Source: Piper betle
Taxonomy: Eukaryota; Streptophyta; Magnoliopsida; Piperales; Piperaceae
Assembly: GCA_033002965.1 (NCBI GenBank)
Contig: JAURVB010002505.1
Span: forward strand, 24,917 to 88,916
DNA: 64,000 nucleotides
Direction: 5' to 3'
In this document: positions 11,703-22,800 of the stretch, in pieces
How the letters are laid out: every line of letters starts with the position of its first letter
Numbering within the stretch: position 1 is the first letter of the stretch
Notes under the pieces: model-generated
Databases searched by the model: none
Told to the model about the DNA's origin: nothing
Seen by the model: only the letters and a program-made list of their open reading frames with translations
Program-made: the position numbers and the translations under genes

Positions 11703-11822
11703 TTGGAAACGCCTGCTGCAAATGCCCGTGGAGACAACCTTAGGCCTAACCGTTGATGTTGGGGATCATCAACGGTCAGGCTTAAGGGCGTCTCCATGGG
11801 CGTCTGCAGCAGGCGTCTCCAA
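11703..11822. repeat. Foldback (imperfect inverted repeat) in the RPA1 promoter or leader
   Basis: Two arms of about 55 bases face each other around 11761. The left arm starts TTGGAAACGCCTGCTGCA; the right arm ends TGCAGCAGGCGTCTCCAA. Inner parts also pair: AACCGTTGATG against CATCAACGGT. There are several mismatches. It ends about 90 bases before the RPA1 start codon. It could be a small foldback transposable element or a transcribed hairpin. I saw no clear target-site duplication. Confidence 0.75.
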
Positions 11823-11911
11823 GTCCTGCTCATCTTCTTCTCCCCTCTTCGTCCTTCGCTCCCCACTCTCCTCCTCCTCCTCCGACTCTGAGGGTTCGCC
11901 GTCGCCGGAAA

Positions 11912-14900
11912 ATGTCGCCGCCGATTCTGACGAGCGGCGCCATAGGCATGATCTGCGCCGGCGAGGCCGACCTCAATCCCCTCCTCCAGGTGGTGGACAT
12001 CCGGCTTGTCAACACGGCCCAGAACACCAACGAGCGGTACCGCATGGTCCTCTCCGACGGTCTCCACCTCCAGCAGTCCATGCTTGCCACCCAGTTGAAC
12101 CATGTTGTCAAGTCCGGCTGCCTGCAGAAGGGCTCCATCGTCCGACTCACCGAGTTCATCTGCAATGTCATTCAGAACCGCAAGTTCGCCTCTTTTTTTC
12201 ACTTTTCTTCTCTTCATCGGACGTTGTTGCTTTTTCCGCTTACTTGGTAGTAGTTCATGATTCATTTCCCCGCTTTTGATTTGGAAAGAAAAAAAGTGTG
12301 GCTTTTTATGTATACTTTTCTGGTGCTAGTACTACAGATTATTATTATTATTATTATTATTATTTTTATTATCTATGTTGGTGATTCATACTGCTTTGAC
12401 ATACAAATATATGCTAATGAACATTTCCTAGTGTTGAAGAAATTGATAATCCCAGTGATTTTGTGGTAGTTATTGAACATTTAGAATTAGTTTTCTATTG
12501 CTAGTAGTGAAAATAACTGACTCGATTCCCTGGGTTTGTCAAAAACCATTCTAAGAAACATCATTAGGCCAAAAGTATGGCCCCGATCTGTTCTATGATT
12601 GATGATTTTCAGCTACAGCACAAGCGGCTATAATTCATGTTTCATTATTCAAAATAAAAATCTGAGTTTTGAAGCATGTATTCGAAAAGCATGTTAACTA
12701 ATTGAATTATTTGGGGAGAATAGTTCTTGCCAACTCTTGTTTCTAAATGTTACTAAAAATATTTCATTTTCCTATGCAAGCCTATTTTGAGAGAATGATC
12801 AACCATATAGCAAGCTTTCTTGATGTCATTGTAATATGCTTTGTGAAACATGTTGCAACTTTGATTTGAAGAAGTAGTTTAATTTCAGAGGTTTGCAATA
12901 TAGCTTTGTTTCTGGTGTTGTGCGCAGCCATTTGATAATTATCTTTTATATCAATTGAATGTGCTATCAAAGTAGTGATTTCTCCATATGAGAAGATCCA
13001 ATGCTTAGTTTTTACATCTTTGAATTTTCTGCCACGCCCAAGTATTGAATCAGTTGGTTGATACGAGTTTGCAATATGGTAATTAGTCAATCACATGTAG
13101 GTAGAAAGTTCATTTATATGCAAGATTCGGTGCTTACTTGTTATCAGGTGTTGTTTTCCTCTCTTTTTGCCTGTTGTGTATTCCTGAAATTTTTTGCTCC
13201 TCTTTTTTAGTGAACTTACCATGTTTTATATTTTTGTGTAGAATCATCATTATCATCAACTTAGAGTTAGTTGTTGAGAAAGCTGACCCTATTGGAGATC
13301 CTAAGCCATATGCAGAAGGAAATATTATGAGTTCTTCTGTAGCGCCAGCAAAAGCAGCTATGCCTGAGCGAGCTGTATCCATGGATCAACCAGGAACTGG
13401 AGATGCAGGCCCTTTCATGGGATCTGCTTCTTCCGGACAAAATATTTCTAGTGGATCCATGCGAGAGTCTATCATGCAACATGGAGGAATTGCACAGACA
13501 GACATTGGATCTTCTGGTGGACCTGGTTTTGGTCGAAATGTTATTGTTGGAAGTTCCCCATGTCCCGAAGCAGAATATGATGCTAATCAACATCAAAAGT
13601 TTGGCAATAATAATGCTAATTCCATGTCCACAGGTGCATCACGGTCTTTGACAAATTCATATGGGCAATCTGCTCCATCATCATATAATTCAACTCCTTC
13701 CATGTACACAAACAGAGGGCCCATAGCCAAAAATGAATCCCCAGCGAGGTTAATTCCTATTGCTGCATTAAATCCTTGTCAGGGCCGATGGACAATTAAG
13801 GCTCGGGTTACAGTAAAGAGTGAAGTTAGGCGATTCAGCAGTTCAAAAGCGGAGGGAAAAGTATTCTCTTTTGATCTCCTTGATTCTAATGGTGGAGAAA
13901 TTCGTGCAACATGCTTCAATGCAGTTTGTGACCAATTTTATAGCCAGGTTGAATCAGGGAAAGTATATTTGATATCTAAAGGAACCCTTAAACCAGCTAA
14001 AAAGGACTGGAATCATCTTAATAATGACTGGGAGATACATCTGGAGTTAAATTCAACCATTCAACTTTGTCCTGAGGAGGACAGCTCAATACCCAGACTA
14101 CAGTTCAATTTCCGACCTATAGTTGATGTTGAATCCATGGAGAATGGCGCTATGTTAGATGTTGTTGCTGTACTTTTTTCAATAAGTCCATCTATTACAG
14201 TACTAAAAAAGATGGAACTGAAATCACTAGGAGAAGTCTTCAGTTGAAAGATATGTCTGGAAGAAGTGTGGAGCTGGTGCTTTGGGGTAATTTGTGCAAT
14301 GCTGAAGGCCAGCAACTACAGGATATTTGTGATGCAGGAAACTCTCCTGTTCTGGCAGTAAAGACTGCTAGAATTAACGTGTATCAGGGCAAGAGGAACC
14401 TTGGCACTGTAAGTTCGAGTCAGATATATATAAATCCAGAATGCCCTGAAGCTCACAATTTACTTGAATGGTACAATACAGAGGGAAAGATTGTTTCATC
14501 AGTACCCATTTCCGGGGATTATGGAAAGAGTGAAATGCGGAAAACCCTCTCACAAATTAAGGATGAGGGTCTTGGTAGATCAGGGAAGGCTGACTGGATA
14601 ACTGTGAATGCAACAATTTTATTCATAAAAGCTGCATCTGTCGTGTATCCTGCATGCCCATTGATGTCTGGAGATCAGAGATGTAACAAGAAAGCAATCA
14701 ACAACGGCAATGGTATGTGGCATTGTGAGAAGTGTGATCAGTCATTTCCTCAGTGTGATTATCGTTATCTTATCAACTTTCAGATAGGAGATCACACAGG
14801 CGTTACTTGGGTGACGGCATTTCAGGAAGTTGGCGTGGAGATGTTTGGTATTTCTGCAAAGGAAGTGTATGCTTTGAAATATGAAGAGTTTGATGATGCT

Positions 14901-15531
14901 AGGTTTAGTGCACTCCTCAGAGGAATTCTTTTTACTCGCTTTCTTTTTAGGTTGAAAGTCATGGAGGAGACTTATGGTGATGAACAACGTGTAAAATCAA
15001 TTGTATATAAGGCAGAGAAAATAAGCATTCCTCAGGAGAGCAAATACTTGCTGAGTTTGATTGATGGTCTTTCAGTGGAAGAGTCTCATGCTGCTCGCGT
15101 TCATGCTGCGATTATGGCTCGAAACACTGGGATGCCTTCCAATGACTACACGAGTGTTCGACCAAATGTTCAACGCCCAGGAAACGGGTTTGGTGGTGGT
15201 AGTTTTTCAGTCAGATATGGAGCTCCACAAGCTAATCCGATGGAACAACATGGCAATGCTTTTGGCGCAGCAGGACCCAATCGAGGTGACATCCTGTGCA
15301 GCAACTGCGGCATTGCAGACCATCACTCCAAGAGCTGCCCAAGGCTTATGAATGGACAAGGACAACAGCCATGGGTTGGTGTGAAATCCGGTCTCAAACA
15401 ATCGCATGGATGCAGACGGTGATAACGCTTATGGGAAGTGCTATAAATGTAACCAAAGCGGGCACTGGGCAAGAGATTGCCCTTCCCCCACAAATGCCAT
15501 TGCCAGGTATGGGGCATATCCGGAGGGGTGA
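11912..15531 (+). CDS. RPA1: Replication protein A 70-kDa DNA-binding subunit, zinc-knuckle (RPA1C-like) type, two one-base frame breaks
   Basis: Large subunit of the single-strand DNA-binding heterotrimer used in replication, repair and recombination in the nucleus. Two exons, 11912-12183 and 13242-15531, splice in phase (K codon split AA|A). The corrected length is about 853 residues, as in the plant RPA1C group. Domains in order: N-terminal OB fold (about 1-105), a Ser/Gly/Asn-rich linker, DBD-A (from GRWTIKARVTVKSEV, about 260), DBD-B (from about 385), and DBD-C with a zinc ribbon (ACPLMSGDQRC and WHCEKCDQSFPQC). Two CCHC knuckles close the protein: CSNCGIADHHSKSC and CYKCNQSGHWARDC. The frame breaks at 14205-14210, where an A run of six should be seven. 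It breaks again near 15391-15397, where one base seems extra before the second knuckle. Everything else is intact, so sequence error is the likelier cause. Intron 1 (1058 bases) holds a TTA microsatellite. Confidence 0.9.
12336..12364. repeat. (ATT)n microsatellite in RPA1 intron
   Basis: An ATT trinucleotide run of about nine units within the first intron of RPA1. Confidence 0.85.
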
Positions 15532-16997
15532 GAGTTGTACAGAAATAAACCTCCCCTTCATATGTTACTTTATGTGTGTTATATTAGTTGTTTTATCCTT
15601 CAATGGAGCATTGTCGTATCATGTTTTTTTTCTTTTTGGGTTTGATGTTATACATATTTTGATCAATATATGCATTTAGATTGGTAGTACAAAGACTTTT
15701 TTTCCTTGAAATTTATAGTTGGTAAACTAAGTCGAAGCTCTTGCATCTCCACCTTCTGAGCTCTAGTTAATGATCGCTCTATTAATGGTGACTTTGTCCA
15801 TGTAGTTTGGTGACCTTTGCTCCCTCCTTTTTGCTTTTACAATTTTATCTATGGAATGGGAAGTTTAGAACTCACAAATATAGACATGATATATATAGAA
15901 AATTGTGGAATACTTAGCGTACACATTTCTTTGAATTCAGCTCGTTCAAACCATCCCCATAAAGGGGGACAAACTTTTCCCTTCAATTATTTTACACAGT
16001 ATAGAAATTTCCATGTTTTTAATTTTTCATAGTTTCAAATTGTTGCCCGAGATCAAGAACAATCCTTTGTTTCACACAGCAAACAATTAACACCAAATCA
16101 GTCAACACACAGCAGTTGTAGATTTAGGATTTTACCTGCTTATAATTTGCCCGGTTCAAAATAGTTTTGAACCGTCAAGTGAGCTGAGTCATACTAGTTT
16201 ACCGACTATGAATGGACATGAATAACCATATGAGTATGTTCTAAAGGTCGAGTATGTTCAACATGAAGATGATATCTTCAGTCATTCTAAAATAGAACAC
16301 GAATTATTAATACATAAACGAGGTATATAAAATTTTTTTGTACGTGTTAGCGAGGGTTTTAATTATGCTCCAAATATTCTAGAATTAATGACTTCTTTAA
16401 ACATGTCAGGTGACTTCTTTTTTGTATGTGTAAGTCAAATTGATTCACTCACCGAAAAAAAAGTGACCCAAATGCAACAATTTCCCGAACTTGAATTGAA
16501 GTTTTATTGTTTTATTTATTTATTTATAATAAAATGAATCAAACCATGGGTTTCTAGTTCTCCCATCACATTTTATATGCTTATTATGCCTATTATTTTT
16601 TAAGTGGTCCAACACAACACGAACCCAATAGAACCCCATTGGCTCCTAATATTGGTGGTTGCGGTTGGGATATCACAAGTTCTGCGTTGGAACAATACAA
16701 TTCAATGGCAGCAAGAAGTTGCATTCTAAACATAACAGAGAGGAGTGTGTTTGATGAATGTTGCTGCTTAAACCCACTTCAATTAATTTTCTAGACTCCT
16801 AGCTCGGATAATGAATTTGATATCGCCTGAATTGAATGGCTGGTTGCCCGTTTCACTCTTAATCCCAACAGATTAAAAAAGAATAAGAATGGCATAGAAA
16901 GAGATTTCTCAACGAGTTAATAATCAAATATGAGAAGAAATGGGAGGCTAAAACTGGTTGCCAAGCAGCACTACATCAGTGTATAAACTTGCAGGGT
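15532..16997. other. Spacer between two converging genes
   Basis: It contains the probable 3' UTR of RPA1 (T-rich after 15550) and, near 16998, that of the opposing BRX gene. No further coding sequence or repeat is recognised. Confidence 0.5.
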
Positions 16998-19861
16998 CTA
17001 AAGGTACTGTGCTTGTATTCTTTCTCTATTGTGTTCCCACCACAATTTGGCATGCACTTCTCCAAATTTCTCTCGGCTGTCAATGGCAACAACAACAACA
17101 ACAAGGAGTTAGCTTGCACTAGGCAAAAAAATCATGAAGCTCACTACTATTTGTGTGTGTGTGTATCTCTAATAACAAATAACAGGAAATGGAATGCATA
17201 TCAACCCTGTTTCTTTCTGTATCTGTCATTCATTTTTGAACAAGGAGGTTTCCTCTTTTGACAGATAGGGGACCGGGAGGGGTATTTCTTTTTTAATGGG
17301 GTCTGCTTTCACAATGTTAAACATCTCTGGAAGAAGGGTAGCCGGCGTGCTTGAGGCCGGAGAGCATTCATGGTCCAAAAGTGCACAAGCCCCTCCCTCC
17401 ATTGTTCACCTTATGAACAAAGCAATAAAGACTAACTGCTGCTCGTGAATTTGCCGCCTTTACTTTTCCTTGACCCTTCTTGCCATGGCTTAGATTCATA
17501 ATATGGCAACTCGACGTGACAACTCCTATCCCAATCCAGCTGTTCTTACCAATACTTCTTCCCAGTTCCTTGACAAGTTGTATAATTGCAGGTCCATATA
17601 TGTCTCTATTTACACACACACACACCTAAACTAAATCTCACTTTTAGAACATTAACCAAGTATCAACTACCATGACTACCAAAAATGTAAGATCATATTT
17701 ACCATTAGCCATATATGATGCAAATATTTTGATTACCATGACATGATACCCAAAAATTATTCATCTAGATTATAGAAAGTGAAGGTTTCAACAACATTAA
17801 CACACCTGAATCTAACACGCCGGAGCTCTCTGGATCCATCCGGTAAGGCTCGAATGGTGATGTGCACGCCTGGCTCGTCCTCTTCAACCCACTCTGTTTC
17901 TTGATCGCTCACATTGCTAATGGAGATTGAGTTCTCATCTCTAGACGAGGTGGTCGTCCTCGACGCATCCACCGACGACGCCTCCACTCTGACACCCAAA
18001 CTTGACATGCCGACCATGGAGCTCTGCATATGCCCATACTCCCCACCACCAATTGGTCTGTTGTAGCTCCTCTGCATTCTCTCCCTAGCTAATGATGGTG
18101 TTGCCGGGCTCTCGCTCGCCGATCCCATCCTCGAATATGCATCTCTCTGGTTCATGTTGACACAATTAGTTAGCTAGCTAGCTACCAGACCTTTCAATGG
18201 TTTGACAGGATTATTAGCATGATTCTTACCTCGTCTTCGGATCGAGGTGGAGTGGGAAGAGCTTGCCGGTTGAACCTCTGGACATTATATAGCTCCATGA
18301 TTCTGTCATAGTTCTCTCCCCACCATCTTTGCGCTTGCCATTTATTGAACAACTCTCGGCTGCCATGATTGTTTCAAATTTCAAACTCTCGTTCAATCCC
18401 AGATTGGAGCTCGTAAAATGTTGCGTAAATCGATACCTGAATCTTATACGTTTGAGGTCATTGCCACCGTGTGGGAGGGAGACAAAGGTGATGTGCACCC
18501 CGGGCTCCACCTGCGCCATCCACTCCTTGGCCTCGTCCTCTTCCACTACCACAGCGTCGGAGCGGTTCGACGTCGAATCCAGACCCCTCGGCGTCCGTTC
18601 GCCGCTTCCGGAGGCCGGCCGGAACCTGGATTCCGACGACATTGCCGCCGAGGGGTGGTCCCTGCTGTAGGCAGGGAAGTCCCATGCAGGAGTGGAGCTA
18701 CAGCTCCCCGACTGCAGATACTGATTCGGCACGTCCGACGACTGGTCGAAATCGACATAGGCTGTCGGTCTCTGCCCTCTCCGGTATCCTCCCCCACCAC
18801 CACCGGCGCTGCTGCTGCTGCTAGGACCTGTGCATGGCTTGCATTGCCGGTATGCCCCAGAAAACTTGAGTGCCATGTCCTTAATCTGCATTAACAATTA
18901 GCTTATTTATTATAAGTAAAATGTTCATATGATATATAACAACCATAATTATATAATCGATTGATTACTTTAGCATTTTACATTATACGAGAGTTTTTCG
19001 TATAAGAGAAGTCTACGTGCATGATCGGAATTGAAGAATGGGGGGAGGGCATGTGAAGACAAGGGGAACCCGGTGTAGCATAAAGTGACAAAAGAAGGGA
19101 AGGGGAGCAGGGGCATGGATGTGACCCATGTATGCGACCTTAGACAACAACTGATAAAAAACGTCGGCAAGGTTTTGGGGTGGTGGTTCGGCCATCCAGT
19201 CTCACTCATCTCAACTTGTATCTCATGGAGAGGTAAAATGTCAGATTCGTTGCCGGTGGCAGCTATAGCAGCAGCGTGCTCCTTGACTTGCCCATTTACG
19301 TTTCAACTCCTTTTCACCTCCAGCCTATCCAGTCCACCCTGTTACTCCTAATGCCAATAATTCATTCTCATTAGCAGATCTATCGCTGTTTAGCCTGTCA
19401 ATACCAGTTCGGAATCTCTACTCATTGCATTTTAGAGTCTTTAGACTAAGAGCTGCAGTATGACCACGGAATGGTCCCGGTAGTCCAGAAAAAGGTGGCT
19501 GGTAAATTTTGTGGATGAACAGAGTTTTGGGTACATTGTAGGCATGAAAGTGTTCATTTATATGTGTGACTATTGGAGGTTGGAACAACCAACAGTGCAC
19601 AATTTTGCTTCGCATTCAATGTTGATTACCCATTTCATTAACATGTAGTCAGAGACTCAGAATGCAAAAGCACGTGAATTTAAGAATATGAAGAGCGGAA
19701 TAACTGTAGTCGTATGTAATATGCAGGAGAAGAGGAGGTGAGGGAGGGGATTGAACCTGAGCGGTCAGGCTTTTGGCAGCGTCCTTGTTGCTTGGTGTTC
19801 CTCGCGGACCTTTGTCCCCTTCGTCTTCCAGCTGCTTCGAACATGCTATGCAAGTCAACAT
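16998..19861 (-). CDS. BRX: BREVIS RADIX family protein
   Basis: Plant-specific regulator of root and vascular growth; family members sit at the plasma membrane and in the nucleus and act with auxin and brassinosteroid signalling. Five exons on the minus strand: 19757-19861, 18437-18885, 18230-18359, 17806-18146 and 16998-17076. All phases agree, giving 367 residues. Exon 1 gives the conserved N-terminus MLTCIACSKQ...SLTAQ. Exon 2 starts IKDMALKFSGAYRQCKPC. The first BRX domain starts EWMAQVEPGVHITFVSLP (about residue 156) and ends with FNKWQAQRWWGENYDRIMEL. The second starts EWVEEDEPGVHITIRALP (about 313) and ends HAKLWWEHNRERIQAQYL, the family C-terminus. The 79-base last exon lies 729 bases from exon 4 and is easy to miss. 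The frame is unbroken. The member within the family (BRX or BRX-like) cannot be fixed here. Confidence 0.93.
17583..17624. repeat. Short (CA)n run in BRX intron
   Basis: A brief CACACA run inside the last intron of BRX. A GTGTGT run also lies near 17153-17165 in the same intron. Confidence 0.6.
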
Positions 19862-22800
19862 CTTCTGTGCTCCCTCTCCGACTATTCCATCACACACAAT
19901 CCTTAGTTAGAGGATCCAAAAAGATGATAACATACTATAAAAAATAGCATACATATCTAAACCATTAGGCATTACTAAACATGCTTTACTTGGCCAAGAA
20001 ATGCGTATGAGGGGGAGGAACCAATGTGAGCTTTGTGATGTCTAGATTCTGGGTCGGAGTGTATCAATCGAAAAACTGTATTCTTATATATGTGGAAGAG
20101 TCTGATAGATCCAACAGTTTATGGAAGGTGAGCTAGTTGTGTCTCGGCCTTGGAGGGACTAAACACATGATCAGAGATGGATTAATGGAGACCGCGGAGG
20201 GACATGTCACATATGGACCATGGTCCATCCTCGTGATCAGGTATATGAGTTAAAAAATGGGCTAAGTTACCATTTTCATGTGGTTTTGTTTTTCTAGGAG
20301 AGCTTTCTCTTTTGGAGATATGACAGCATGGGCCGCCGAACATTTCAAAGCCGGGGTACAAGAAATAGTATCTCACCAATTATTTTTTCTCTCTTTTGAC
20401 CGGGAAAAAGGACTGTCACCTCTTCAATGACAAAACAATCTTGGATCTCTCCTCTCTTTCAAGTTGGTAGGGATGAATAAAAATTGGATGTCTGTTTCTG
20501 ATTCCCAGTGCATCCACTAGGCTTTGCCAAACACCTGAAAAAATGCAGAGATTGAACAAAAAGAAAAAAACACTTAGCAACCGAACAAAACAGGAGAAGT
20601 AGCACTAGGTAGTCACTCTGTTCATTCTTGCAAAGTGTCACGTTGGAAGAGATACGAAATTAGATTTGACTGTTTGTAAAGGAAGGTTTGATGAAATGGG
20701 GAGCAAAACATACCTCTTGTCAAGAACAAGGGAGGACTTCAAAATGGACTGCACTGTTGAGTAGTTAACACCTCTACGAAAAAGAACTGCTCTGTTTCAG
20801 GAACACTAAACAACGCAAGCAAAAAGCCAGCTCGGTTAAGAAACAAAGAGAGGGAGCTTCACTTCTTCAGCTCAATATGGAAAATGAAGAAACATAGCAG
20901 ACAACACAGTACAGTGTCGATGCCAAACAAGATCAAACAGTAGTCGACACCTTCCAAATGAAGATACATGGAAGACAACACCACTACAAGTCTACGCCAA
21001 CAGAAACACCAACGAGACCAAGAGCATGAATGAATGAATGAGAAAGCAGAGAAGGAGCTATCAAGGGGAGAAGGGGATCAGATTCTTTTGAAGCTGGTTG
21101 AGGATGGGAAGGGATCAAACGTATAGGAGATGGGGGGGAAAGCAAACTCTTTAATTTTGGGTTGGGGCATTTATAGGTGGTAAGACTGAGCTGCTGGCTT
21201 AAACGGAAGAAGATTCCGTCGTCTCCAATCCATGCTGGATTTCTGGGTCGAATGTTCCATCTTTACTCCCTCTTCTTTTCGTATTAAAAGACTACTCTCA
21301 AAAAAATTTTAAACATTGTTATAAATATTTTAATAATAAAAATTCTGTAATTACAAACAACAAAATTTTAAATATGGACAGACTTTTTTAAAATCAATCA
21401 TCTTCTCTATGGTCAAAGTACCAGGGAATTCGAACTATCCATTGATGAAATAATCATTCGCTTAGGTAGCCTTCTCCAAGTAACTTGATTATGTATTTGT
21501 CAAGTTTTGGGTTTAAGTGAGGTGTGTCTAAAAATTTTTCATAGGATAATGTAAAATGTAAAAGCTTGAGTTCAATAGTTAAGGTGTTGTGGGTCACAAG
21601 CCATCAACACTAAGAACCTTTTGCGTTGTTGTCTGTTGGACTGTCTGCTTGATTGGTTAAAGAGAGCCCCCACAAATCAAAGCTTAGCATGGGGAGGGAT
21701 TAGGATTGGAAACATAACCAAATTTGATATGTATAGCATTTTTAACGTAAAAACAAATTCAAGGCAACATCACAAGGCACTCAACGAAAATGTAAATGTG
21801 TTAAATTGTTGTTCGAGTTATTTAGACCCAAATCCACATTAGCTGAGTGACAACCAATTGAAGCAGGTATAGACAAGTGATATTTAGATAAACAATTTAA
21901 AGTTCAGACTTGGGAAGATTAGGAAAATATTCAACTTGATGGCATCCCTACCATGGAAGATGACAACTCCTAGACCTCAATCCCAATGAAAGAATACTAA
22001 TTTCTTTGCCAAAAGGCATCCACTCGTAACTCGTAATGCGTCAACTAATTGATGAACGCACAACACGAAAGAAACACTTGCTTTGTTCTCCTGCAAAATA
22101 TAGCTTATGCTTCCCTGTGTGTCCATGGAAATAAGGGCGGGCCCAGCTTCCATTCCACAGTTTGAATTGCATGGCCTCGAGGAAGATTATTGTTCCTCCT
22201 TGTTCAAAATGGCATCTATCATGTCTAAAAATTGGGTTTTTTGGCACCAAGAAATTTGATTTTGTTATCTAGGAAATGGGAACAATATATGTCATTCTGC
22301 AACTTTGTAACATGCCCCATAGCGGATCACAATCTTGGGTCCTGCCCAAAAATGTTCCTGCTAGTAGCAGTGTAGCACACATAACCAGTCTTCCTATGTC
22401 ATATACAAGCCTTAATAAAATCAATCTCATGATTTGGGTTACTGGGTATAATAAGATCAAGAACATGGGCAAAAGTAGATTTTGGTTGGATTTTCCTCAA
22501 CACTTCAGTTTGGGTGAAGGGATCGATATTTGTTTGAGAAGTCATGGCGGACAGGGGCTAAGCGAAGGAGTCAGATTTGCCGTGCATGAAAAAGAGGTTA
22601 GAGCCAAGACATGTCGGGCCGGCGACTGCCATGCTTCCGGCCTGGTACGGTAGCCCTTGTGGTAGATACATCACTCCCACAATGACCCTCTCACTTTTCT
22701 TTGTCGATGGTATTTTATCATCAGATTCAAAGACACATCAACAATATTGTATCTGACCCAGAGAGCTTTAACTTTAATGGGTTAGAAGGTGCGGTTTTTG

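Noticed and set aside
11722..12279. 185-codon plus-strand open frame
   Set aside because: It overlaps RPA1 exon 1 in another frame and starts within the foldback; the RPA1 frame has clear homology.
22276..22653. 125-codon plus-strand open frame
   Set aside because: Composition is not gene-like and I recognise no domain.
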